In this document: one piece after another, positions 23,163-33,537 of the stretch
Numbering within the stretch: the first letter of the stretch is position 1
Layout of the letters: the number at the start of each line of letters is the position of its first letter
The notes under the pieces: generated by a model
Told to the model about the DNA's origin: nothing
The model's database searches: none
The model's input: only the letters and a program-made list of their open reading frames with translations
Translations under genes and position numbers: made by a program
Origin: Corythucha ciliata
Taxonomy: Eukaryota; Arthropoda; Insecta; Hemiptera; Tingidae
Direction of reading: 5' to 3'
Assembly: GCA_038030265.1 (NCBI GenBank)
Contig: CM075938.1
Span: 55,483,189 to 55,547,188, forward strand
DNA: 64,000 nucleotides

Positions 23163-23552
23163 ATGTATTCGGCAAGTCATTACGCTGACATTCATTTCGT
23201 TTACGGCCTGGCCGACGGAAATTCTAGGTTGGCTCAGAGGCTGTACGCTGAACGATACCCTAATCGGCGTATCCCTGACTACAGGACATTTGCCTCAGTT
23301 CACCGACGAATTTCGGAAAGTTCGATCTTTTCTAGTAGTCACGAGGTAGGGGCGAGAGCGGAAGGCGTTCAAACAGAAGAAATGGTGCTTGAAGAAGTGG
23401 ACAATCGGCCCGGAATAAGTACACGGGAGCAGAGTTACGCGGAAGACGAAGAGGAGTTACGCGAAAGAATTGGGCAGGCAGCCCAAAGTGTTCGTGACTC
23501 GACGCTGACCTACGAAGTAACGGTCAAAGAAATGAGAAAACGAGCAAGATAG
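23163..23552 (+). CDS. DUF4817-type helix-turn-helix protein, short
   Basis: A 129-residue frame in the unique centre of the palindromic transposon. The N-terminal ~55 residues (MYSASHYADIHFVYGLADGN, RLAQRLYAERYPNRRIPDYR, TFASVHRRI) closely fit the arthropod DUF4817 pattern, a helix-turn-helix-like domain often found at the N-terminus of mariner-type transposases. The rest is acidic and charged (EEMVLEEVDNRPG, EDEEELRERIGQAAQ) with no catalytic domain. The start is chosen at MYSASH, where the family begins; an in-frame upstream start at 23049 would add 38 residues. Inferred role: DNA binding, perhaps to the element ends. It could equally be the leftover of a longer transposase gene, or the first exon of one. 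Confidence 0.75.
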   Translation: MYSASHYADIHFVYGLADGNSRLAQRLYAERYPNRRIPDYRTFASVHRRISESSIFSSSHEVGARAEGVQTEEMVLEEVDNRPGISTREQSYAEDEEELRERIGQAAQSVRDSTLTYEVTVKEMRKRAR

Positions 23553-23607
23553 TGTATCCGCAGCAATGGAATGCACTTTGAAAACATGTTAAAATACGTT
23601 TTGAATG

Positions 23608-24328
23608 AGAATGTGCAAATCATAAATTTCTTTAAAATTAGCCATTTCTGCCCTCTTTGATTTATCCGGTAGCCAGCTGCCGGAGCGACAATAAAGACGA
23701 ATACGATAAGTTTCATGTAAATGAAGACTTTAAATGATTTTTATGATGGTTTCTCTCGTCAAACAAAAAAATTACAGCGCAAGAGTTGTTGAAATGTTGA
23801 TGTTCAAAACTACCCTGAACTTGCGGTTTTGAAGGAAGAAATACCTTATTTTTTTTAGAAAATGATAATTTGCGCAGAAAAACTGCCCATTAACTAAAAT
23901 AATTTTAGAGAGTGATTTTGAAGAGGACACATTGAAGAAGTTTTCCTGACCTTGGGAAGCCGATTTGAAGAGATTTAGCGTAAAATAGTTGGGGTTGACG
24001 TTTGTTGGAAAATTGAAAATTCCGGATTTTGCCCAGTTTGAATAGCTGTCAAGGCCACCAAAAGCGATCAATTTGGGTTTAAATATCTTTTCCCGATAGA
24101 AAAAATTGTGCTCTTTCCGAATCTGTCGTCAAAAGTTGTAAAACGTTCACTTGGAAGCGAGCAACTCGCATTTTTCCGAGAAAAGTGACTTAAGCCTTAA
24201 AAATCGTTCAAAAAATCATATCTCGAATAGTTTTGATTTTCGGACCATAGCCGGTGGGGTATTTTCGATCACAAATGAGGTCTAATTTCACCCATTTTTT
24301 TTTGTACAAGTCAAAACCGACCACCCTG
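23608..24328 (-). repeat. Right arm of 720-bp inverted repeat
   Basis: Mirror copy of 22258-22977. The match begins right after the coding centre, at agaatgtgcaaatcata, and runs to the element tip. Confidence 0.92.
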
Positions 24329-24330
24329 TA

Positions 24331-25390
24331 CATGCCGCGAACTAAGTGTATGTGTGGCTAAGTTGACGAATCCCGACACATGAGCGAAATCGTTTGTTTA
24401 GTGGCATATTCTGTCATATAAATCGTTTTTTTAGCTGAAATTCTGAGCTGTGATTCAAGCAACCCGTCACATGAGCCGGATCGTTTGTTTAACGAGCTAG
24501 CAAGACACAATATTGTTTCCTTAGCTAAACTTTTCGTTTGTTTAGCCTCTGAAATCATGAAATGGCAAAATTGTGTACGTGCGAGTAAGTCCTTGCAACC
24601 CGTCACACGTGGAAAATCGTTTTCATAGCGGCGTGTGTCGGAACGTCGTATGTTTACATTTGTTTAGCCAAACCTATTTGTGTGCTTCTAGCCTCTCGAC
24701 TAGTTCTGTTCGTCACGAACAGATTGTGTTTACGCCCAAATTCAAGATTCTGGAGCCCAATAAAACGGAAGCTTTGGTCAGAACAAACGTAAACAAATGA
24801 GAGTATGCCCCCCCCCCCCGAACTTGTTCGTGGGGAACAGAGCGATTCGAGAGGCTAAACAAACGAACATTTCGGTCGATCAAACATAAGCAAACGACGC
24901 TCATGTGTCGAGCTCCTTGAATTTAGGCACACACGCACACGTGTTTTGCGTGATAGGAGACTAAACAAACGAGTATTTTCGCTAAACAAACGACGTTCCG
25001 ACAGAATACGACGCTAAACATACGGATTTCTCTCATGTGTCGTGTTGCGTGAACTTGAGTGCAAATAGATTTGTTTGCACGTGTATGTAGTGATTTGAGA
25101 GGCTAAACAAACGAAGATTTCGGCTAGACAAACGTAAAAAAAACGATGTTATGACGGAATATGCCGCTAAACGAACGATTTCGTTCATGGGTCGGGCAGC
25201 TTGAATTTAAGGGGTACACACAAGTGTTCGTGGTGAACAGAACTTGTCTGGTTCGGGAGGCTAGACATACGAATTGTTCAACTAAACAAATGTAAATAAA
25301 CGACGTTCCGACAGAATATGTCGATAAACAAACGATTTTGCCCATGTGTCGGGTTGCCTGAAGGGAACTTTAGTGATTTGGGAGGCTAAA
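24331..25390. repeat. Degenerate repeat family F, with an orientation switch
   Basis: Up to about 24780 the unit reads cgtttgtttagc. From about 24840 it reads gctaaacaaacg. The segment 24630-24755 is roughly the reverse complement of 25200-25320, so the array is itself a large imperfect palindrome. Confidence 0.65.
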
Positions 25391-25849
25391 CAAACGAAAA
25401 TTTCAACAAAACAGCTAAATTGGTTTTTAATGAGCCTTGCACTGCAATATTTTGTTTTGTTGAAAAAAGTCAGGTCCGCAAAATTGCGTTTAAAATTAGT
25501 CAATACCGCTAAATTGCTATTCCAATGGGATCAACGGCGTGCAATTACGTTTTTGAAGCAGCAAAAGCTACGAAATTGCCATTTAGGTGGGTGACTGGTT
25601 TCAAGGGACTGTTGTCGATTCCCGTGAAACTCTGTTTTTCGTGGAGCCGACCCCGCGAAAATTGTCTTTTTGAATGAGTTATAGCAGCGCTAAAATGTTG
25701 TTTTTGTAGCAGCGAAAGCCCAAGAAATCGCTGTTTCGAGGGGCAAACCACGCCCCGCGAAATTGGTTTTCAGTGAGGCGACTGCGCGGAAATTGGTTTT
25801 TGAATGGTGCAACCCCTGCGAAATTTTGTTTTTTTTGAAAATGTGCCAA

Positions 25850-27200
25850 CAACACGCTCGAATAGCCTCTTATTTGGCCATTTCGCATGGCACAAATCGC
25901 GTCAGTTAAGCCGGATACATGGCGCAAATACAGTATAGCCATTTTAATGGCGCGGAGGCTCAGTATTTGGTCATTTATTAAGCACGAATGGGTAAATTTC
26001 GCCATTTCCCGGGCACGAATTGTCGGTTTAGCCATTTTTAGGGCGTGATTAGCCAATCAAGCAATTTACGGCACAAGTTCAAGCATCAATCGTAAGTTCA
26101 ACCATTTATAGCTGCTTAGTTTAATCAATTTTTGAGCGTGATAGGTGATAGGTGATTTGGCAATTTTTGCTGCGCAAACTGTCAGTGTGTTCATTTCTAG
26201 CGGACGAGAATAGTCAGTGTGATATTTTCAGGGCACACAAATCTGTCTTTTTAGTCTAGAGTAGCGATTATCGTTAATATACAACCATTTTGTGGACACA
26301 AACACTCAGTTTTACCATTTTTATGGTTCAAAATAGTCCGCCGTACCATTTGTAGATTGCGAATGGTCAGTTTGCCATTTCCAAGGTGCAAATTTTCAGG
26401 TCATTTATATGTATAAGGAATGAATATTAGCATCAGCGAAATTTTCAGAGTAAAAATCATTAGTTTTGGTAATTTAGGGTCCGAATGGTAAGTTTTGCCA
26501 TTTTTGAAGCGAGAATTGCCAGTTTGGCATTGCATGTTTTGTAATTTTCTACGCACGAATGGTCTGTTTGGCCATTTTAAGGGCAGTAATCACCTGTTCA
26601 GGCATTTTAGGGCGCGTATTTGTGGCACGTAAAGTCAGTTTCACCATGTTCAGAGCGCAAATCGCTAGTCAGCTTAGGCATTTTCAAGGCACGAATCGTC
26701 AGTTTTGACATTTTCAGGGCGTAAATAGTCGCTGTAAGTGTTTGGCCAAAATATTCCTCGTCCCGAATGAAGTGAGCTCAACCTATGGGTGGAGGGAGGA
26801 AGGCCCGAGGCCTGAATGGTCAGTTTGGCCATTCTTCGCACGCGAATGGTCTGTTTTGCACTTTTCAGGGCAGAAATAATCTGTTAAGGCATTTTCAGGG
26901 CGCGAATAGTCAGTTTAACAGTTTTATTTGGAACACGAGTATGTTTCGTCTAGCCAATGGCGCCAATTGGCCATTTTTGGAGAAAGAATTGTCAGTTTGG
27001 CCATTTTCAGGGCTGCAAGAATCGTTAGGCTAGCAATTTTTAGGGTGCTTGAAGTCCATTTAGCTTTCTTTAAAGCTCCACACATTTAGTCAGATCTGCC
27101 ATTTGCAAGGCGCTAATAGTCAGTTTTACCACTTTGGGGTAATATTACCTTTATTTTAGCCGTTTTTATGGTGGGCGTAGCCATAGTTTAGCTATTTTTA
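25850..27200. repeat. Minisatellite family A field, inverted orientation
   Basis: About 40 degenerate units of the type gaatggtcagtttggccattttcagggcgc. Downstream, gatccgccactg at 27715-27726 resembles a hAT-like right end, but I found no partner left end. 27250-28500 shows no gene. Confidence 0.65.
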
Positions 27201-28499
27201 GGCATTGAATGGCTGTCAAGTCAAGTCAATGAAAATTGACATCAATGAAAGAGTTCTCACAGTGACCCCACTGTTTTTAACTTTCTGCACTCGAACTTTC
27301 CCGCGGACTGGCTTAAAGTCCAAGGACGAATCTCGATGCTTGTGGACCTCTCTGGGCAGCTCAGGGGCCTAGGTACAAATGGTCTCGAAAAAATGCCGCA
27401 TAATGGATCCAAGGCCGCTGTTTAAGACGCCGTGGCAACCACACCGCTGTTTTTGTTACCAACCGCTGCTCATACTAGTGACCAAAACCGGCTGATACCA
27501 ACAACCACCAAGAGAAACATTCATTCCTGGACTGTTTAAGGGGCTTTATTTCTCGGTTAAAGATGGTTCGGAGACTTATAAATCACGTCTGCCTCAGACC
27601 AGAACCTTTGACACTAAAATTTGAGGTGATAATCCCTCGTTAGTAATTGGGAGGTGGTTTTTACGATGTTTTTGCGCAAGTGACGGCCATGGCCCCGGCG
27701 GCCCCTCCCTTGGATCCGCCACTGTAAGGCGCAAAGAGGCTAAATTTGATTATTGGATAAGCTATAACCGTAAAATTGTGTGTCCTACTGTGATTCTGCA
27801 AATTCGTAAAATTTCCGACTTCAAAAGTGGCCAAATCAACAGCATTGCTTTAATGAATGAATTTTGTGGGGTGGGGTCCCAAAAATAAAAAAATTCGTGG
27901 GAATTGATCGTCCAAAAATACAATTTTGTAGATTTCGCTTTATTATCTACAAAATTTCGCGCTGTTGACCCATTCAAAAGCAATTCCGTAGGGTCGATCC
28001 ATTCATAATAGCAATTTGGCAGTTACCAATTTCGCGGGATTAGCGTGGAGGCCAGTCAGTGTACGTTGTTTTGAGGCTGGAAATAAGTTTGAAAGTTTCT
28101 ATAGTCGAGTCGACCTGGACTCCTTGGGGAATAATGCCGGCAGCGTTGAAAACTATGGCGGCTAAAATGTAACTCGAAAAGGGCTACTCTATTGCTTTGT
28201 CTGGCGAGGGTAAAGAAACAAACGGTATTTTTACTTTCGTTTTTATTATTAGAGAGAGATAGATATAGAGCTCTAATAGCTCAGAGCACAGCCCATAGTG
28301 TTTCTAAAATGTTAATGAAGAATTTACCTAGCGCGTTGTAAGAGAGAACTGGGATACTGTAGCCTAGCTGTTAAGCGTACCGTAAAAACAACAGGGTAAA
28401 AGATATAAAAATAAATATTTGATTACTCATTACAGTGCATACAGCCTCCCCTCTTAGCCATTCTTCTACAAACCTACCCTAAACAAGAAGGAACAAAAA

Positions 28500-29069
28500 A
28501 ACAAGTTAATGGTCGCGGGGTGTTTCAATCCAATTTCCTTCGTTATTTATTTCAATTTCCTCTCGCTATCCTTTGTAGCGAGGAAACTAAACGACAAAGT
28601 GGAATTCTGTGAGGGGTTCCGGATGTTGAAGGGAGGGGGGGGGCACAGTGAAACGGTTGTGAACTGTGCTGGTGTTGTGGGAGGGGGGAGAGTTACTTGA
28701 GAATCACTTAGCGAAAAGCAAAAGGATCTCCTCCCTTTCTCCATCCAACTGGCAGATTGACAAGCTAGGGCGTCGATTTCCTTTGGGACCTCTTGTCTTC
28801 TAAGCCCTTTTCATCCCCACTCTTCTTCTCTATTCATCGAGGAAAAACTTTATATATTTTTCCTCTTTTCGCCCAACTGAACCCCCTCCCCCCTGTCACG
28901 CCACCACTCACATCATCAGGAAGCACTTCTTTAGCGGCGAGGGGGTTCCTTCTCCTTCGCTGCTTTTTATTTAACGCGACGATAAATACCCGAGTCCTCC
29001 CTTCCGCCCCCCCCCACGCCACCCTACTCATCAATCTCGTTATTTTCTTATTTTTTCCTATCTCTCCAG
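28500..29069 (+). other. 3' end of intron before exon c; no gene
   Basis: Pyrimidine-rich intron sequence. Opposing short open frames (28793-29116 plus, 28834-29034 minus) overlap the exon or are low complexity and are not called. Confidence 0.55.
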
Positions 29070-29072
29070 CAG

Positions 29073-29205
29073 GAAAACCGCGACATTTGCTACGAAGCTC
29101 GACTGCACATTTTTGACGTCGATGCAGCCGACTCGCGCAACTATTTTCTCAACGTTGAAAATGAGCGAGGCACCGATCGACACTATTTGAGGCTGGCCGT
29201 CCGCG
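29073..29205 (+). CDS. Ig-domain receptor gene, exon c (second half of membrane-proximal Ig)
   Basis: The exon begins ENRDICYEARLHIFDV in phase 0 after the acceptor tctctccagcag. This is a tandem NAGNAG acceptor, so starting at 29070 would add one Gln. The strand pattern (ARLHIFDVDAADSRNYFLNVENERGTDRHYLRLAVR) completes the Ig fold begun at 21211. The usual YxC is replaced by YFL, so the canonical second Cys is absent; a Cys lies earlier, in DICYEA. The exon ends in phase 1 at a weak GT donor (CGCG|gttcgt). A GC donor (AATG|gcaagt) at 29220/29221 is also in phase 1 and would add five residues. It joins the transmembrane exon at 48211. Confidence 0.83.
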
Positions 29206-30419
29206 GTTCGTATACTAATGGCAAGTCGACACTTTTTTTTACACTTTTTTTTTTCCTTTTAACGTCTTGTTGGTTGTCGAGGGGGGGGGGGAGTATTTAG
29301 TCCCTTTTTTGCACTCCTCCCCCCCTCTTCCTAAAGACGTTTTTTTTTTTGGGACGCTTTAATCACTTTTTCACGGCTTTTTGGGGGTGGCGGCTTTATT
29401 GCGGCTTTCCAGTTTATTTCCCTTCTTTTAAAATTAGGGAGAAACAGACGGAAAAGAGGTAAAATAATTAAATTAAGAAATAAAACTTTTTAAGGTGTTT
29501 TAAAAGGACCCTCCCCCCTCACCTGCCCTTTCGTCGTCTCCTTCTTGACTCACCCATCACCAACAACTGTTACGTTAAGGAAGAAAGGTCGTCAACGTTT
29601 TAACTGTCAAGACATCTCCTTAATTCTTCCTCTTTTCTTTTTTTTTTTTTTTTTGGAGGGGGTACATCCTTGTGAATGGTTTATGGCTCGCCTTTTATCA
29701 GTGGAAGGGAACTTAATTGCGCCTTCCTTCTTCATTATTAGTTTTCCCCCTCCTTTTTACCCTCCTTCCACACACACCAACACCATGCGGAACGTTTCAC
29801 TACGACCACCACGGACCCGTCACTTTATTTCCCTTTTCGCGTTTGGTGACACGCGGATAAGGAATTGCGTAGGGGTAAGGTTTTGGGGAGGTAAATTTCC
29901 TTTTGAAATTAAAAGTCCAAGATTGAGTATTAAAAAGTTTTTTTCTGTACAACAGTGTCATTCTCCTTTGTCACTGTTGTTGTTATGTGAGGGCGCTAGT
30001 TTTTAGTGGTCCTATACAGTTCGTCAACCCGTTGACTTTTTGTTCACCTCCCGATTTCATTTGTTTTGTTAGAAAGACAAGATCGACTAAAACTAATGGG
30101 CGACACGAAAACACGATTGGTTTCCTTTCCAAATGGCAAAAAAAAAAAAAACCTCCTCTCCCACTATCACACCATTCTCCCGACATTAGTGGGATCCGTT
30201 GAATTTCAATCGAAAATCAATTTTTCATTGGAATAAAATCAAGCCACAGACATTCTTTCTAAAACTGTTCATCTCCCAACTTCAATTTCTAGCTCATTAA
30301 CATCGTGTTCGTTCAAAAATTCATTAAAATTGTAGAGAATTTGCAGAATTAAAGTTATGCGATAGATTTCACGACTGCTAAGTCGTGCGGGCGATTGCAT
30401 AACTTTACTGCGCGTTTTT

Positions 30420-30990
30420 TTTTTTATGGTGAACCTGTCCCCGCGAAATCGATTTTACACCGACCTTATTAAGCTCTGAGAATTGACACTCTGGCCCAAC
30501 AGTTGAAAACTGTTTTTTGAGCTTGGGTGACTCACGCGTGGGCTCAATTTGGCGGCGGGCCTTAGGCACGAACAAGTTTTTCCAGTTTGTGCGGGAGCTT
30601 TGAAGTTGAGGAAAATTCGAGGAACGACTTTGCATCATTAAACTCATATTTGTCTCGCATTTGGCACTCAAAAAAATCAATTTAGCGGATTTTGGAATTT
30701 AATAAAAACAATTTTGCCGGTGTATTCCCTTTTAATCCTCAAATTTAGCTGATTTTTGGCACTCATAGAACCCAATTTCGTGGGTTTTCATCCATCAAAA
30801 AGCTAATTTCGCGGGGCTCAACCATTTAACAATAAAACTCTTTTCGCCTTTGGCTCCTCGATAAAAAAAAAATTTAAAAAATCGCTGGCTTGGCTCTTTC
30901 GAAAATCAAATTTTGTGGATCTGACACGCCAGAAACCAATTTCGCGGGGTTGGCTGCTCCTGAAAAGTCAACTTCACGGATTTTACACTA
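30420..30990. repeat. Minisatellite family B
   Basis: Units around caatttcgcggggttggctc. At 30583-30645 lies a half copy of the MITE found complete at 41442-41589 (ttttccagtttgtg...attcgaggaacgactt). Confidence 0.6.
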
Positions 30991-31079
30991 GGCGCGGATT
31001 CAATCGGATGGCGGGGGGGAAGGGATGATCGCCACAAGGGTCCGTCACCTTATTACGGGTCATTGTGGTGAATCTAGGT

Positions 31080-33290
31080 AATCACGCGATAAAAATGACC
31101 AAACTGGCTGCTCACATGCTAAAAATTGTCCAATACGACTATTCACTCCATAAAAATTACAAAACTGGCTATAATCACGCACTAAAATGGCACAAACTGA
31201 CTATCACGCGGCTATTCACGCCCAAATGACCGAACTGGCTATTGACACCCCAAAAATGTTGAAACTGACCATAAAACTCTAAACATGGCCAAACGTGCTG
31301 TCCATGTGCTGGAAATGGCCAAACTGGCTTTTCACGACCGGAAAATAGCCAACTCACTATCACACCCTAAAAATGGCCAAAATGGCTATTCACGGCATGA
31401 AAACGGCCAACTCACGATCAAAATACAAAAATGACCGAACTGGCTTCTCACGCTCTAAAATGGCCAAACTGGCTATTCACGTCATAATAATGGCCAAACC
31501 GGCTATTCAGGTCCCAAAAACGGCCCAATTGGCTATTCAAGTCCTGAAAATGGCAACTCACTACCACACAACAAGAATGGCCAAAGTGAGTACTCACTGC
31601 CTGAAAATGGCCAAACTGGCTATTCACGTACTAAAAATGGCCAAACTGGCTATTCACGTACTAAAAATGGCCAAACTGGCTATTCACGTCCTGAAAATTG
31701 CCAATCTCGCTATTCACGTCCAAAAACGATCAAATTGGCTATTCACGACAAAGTGGGTACCCCTAAAAAAATGGCCTATCGTAAATTGGCTATTCAAGCC
31801 CCAAAACTGGCCAAAATGGATATTCACGCCCAAAAATGAACAGACTGGCTATTCACGTCCTGAAAATTTCCAATCTCGCTATTCACGTCCTAAAATGGCC
31901 AAACTCGCTTTTCACGTCACAATAATAGCCAATCTCGCCATTTACGTCCTAAAATGGCCAAACTGGCTATTCACGCCATGAAATGTCCAAAACTGGATTT
32001 TCACTTCATAATAATAACGGCCAAACTGGCTAATTCATGTCCTAAAAATTGACCAAACTGGCTACTAAAGTCCTAAAATGGCCAACTCACTATCACAGCC
32101 CGAAAATGTCGAAAATGGCTATTCACGGCCTGAAAATGACCAAATTGGCTATTCACATCCTCAAAATGGTCAAATTGGCTAATCACGTCCTAAAAATGTG
32201 TAAACTAGTTATTCCACGGCCAGAAATAGACAGACTGACTATTCTTGTCCTCAAATTTGCCTTTCTGGTCATTCTCACTCTAAAATGGCCAAACTGGCTT
32301 TTCACGTCGTAATAATGGCCAAAATGGCTATTGACGTCCTCAAAATGGACAAATTGGCGTTTTTTTGTTTTTTTGTTTTTTGAAATGTCACGCCTAAAAC
32401 TGATAAAAAGAATTAATTGAATTTTAGACGACCCTTGGCTATTCACGTCCTGAAAACGGCCACCTCACGATCAAAATACTAAAATGGCCGAACTGGCTTC
32501 TCACGCTCTAAAATGGCCAAACTGGCTATTCGCGTCATAATAATGGCCAAACTGGATACTCAGGTCCCAAAAATGGCCCAATTGGCTATTCAAGTCCTGA
32601 AAATTGCAACTCACTACCACACAACAAAAATGGCTATTGACTGCCTGAAAATGGCCAAACTGGATTTTCACGCCATAATAATGGCCAAACTAGCTATTCA
32701 CGTCCAAAACGGTCAAATTGGCTATTCACGACAAAGTGCATACCCCCCCCCCCCCACCAAAAAGGCCTATCACGTGCCTATCATGAATTGGCTATTCAAG
32801 CCCTAAAACTGGCCAAAATGGATATTCACGCCCAAAAATGGACAGACTGGCTATTCACGTCCTGAAAATTGCCAATCTCGCTATTCACGTCCTAAAATGG
32901 CCAAACTGACTAATTCATGTCCTGAAAATGACCAAACTGGCTACTAAAGGCCTGAAAATGGCCAACTCACTATCACAGCCTGAAAATGTCGAAAATGGCT
33001 ATTCACGGCCTGAAAATGACCAAATTGGCTATTCACATCCTCAAAATGGTCAAATTGGCTAATCACGTCCTAAAAATGTGTAAACTAGCTATTCACGGCC
33101 AAAAATAGACAGACTGACTATTCATGTCCTCAAATATGCCTTTCTGGTCATTCTCGCCCTAAAATGGCCAAACTGGCTTTTCACGTCGTAATAATGGCCA
33201 AAATGGCTATTGACGTCCTCAAAATGGACAAATTGGCTATTCAAGTCCTCAAAATGACCAAACTGGCTATTCGCGTCCTGTGCTAAGTCA
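31080..33290. repeat. Minisatellite family A, best-preserved field, with higher-order duplication
   Basis: A 30-bp unit, best read at 31600-31690 as ATGGCCAAACTGGCTATTCACGTACTAAAA. About 31390-32395 is repeated at about 32440-33480, including the same irregular units and the same flank (T-run followed by gaaatgtcacg). This makes a second-level repeat of about 1.05 kb. Because 30 is a multiple of three, a frame stays open for 202 codons (31373-31981) with the ten-residue repeat MAKLAIHVLK. I do not call this a gene. Confidence 0.85.
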
Positions 33291-33401
33291 GACGTGGACT
33301 CAAGAGTGTTTCAATGTAATGAGAACGCTGTGCAGAAGTCCATCGGAGTTCTCAGAATATGCAAAACGGCTTTGACAACACTTTTTGGTGGATCAATTGC
33401 T

Positions 33402-33438
<37 letters not shown>

Positions 33439-33537
33439 AAATGTCACGGCTAAAACCGATAAAAATAGTTAAATTCACGGCTAAAGTAGGGAATAAACGC
33501 TGGGCTGGTGTATCTAGAGGCAACTCCAGGGGTATAA

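Larger units (their letters stand above)
22258..24328. mobile_element. Palindromic mariner-like DNA transposon with 720-bp inverted repeats
   Basis: The element starts CAGGGTGGTCGG and ends CCGACCACCCTG, with TA on each side (22256-22257 and 24329-24330). A TA target duplication is typical of Tc1/mariner and relatives. The inverted repeats are 22258-22977 and 23608-24328, about 99% identical. They leave a unique centre of about 630 bp that carries one short coding region (23163-23552). No DDE/D transposase is visible, so it would need a transposase in trans. The near identity of the arms points to recent activity or gene conversion. Confidence 0.9.

Noticed and set aside
22515..24071. Two 99-codon frames in the arms of the palindromic transposon as a gene pair
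   Set aside because: They are the same sequence seen in mirror orientation. There is no recognisable domain and the start lies inside TIR sequence.
27715..27726. Right end of a third hAT-like element (gatccgccactg)
   Set aside because: No matching left end or 8-bp duplication was found. The similar word at about 38985-38996 (cgctacgccactg) also lacks a partner.
29545..30006. 153-codon plus-strand frame as an extra exon
   Set aside because: Low-complexity Phe/Pro-rich translation of pyrimidine tracts with no splice-site or domain support.
31373..31981. 202-codon open frame with MAKLAIHVLK repeats as a gene
   Set aside because: It is explained by a 30-bp tandem repeat whose length is a multiple of three. 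There is no start context, the second higher-order copy is broken, and no family is recognised.
31080..33290. CRISPR array
   Set aside because: The 30-bp repeats are degenerate and directly adjoining, with no unique spacers, and the sequence is eukaryotic.
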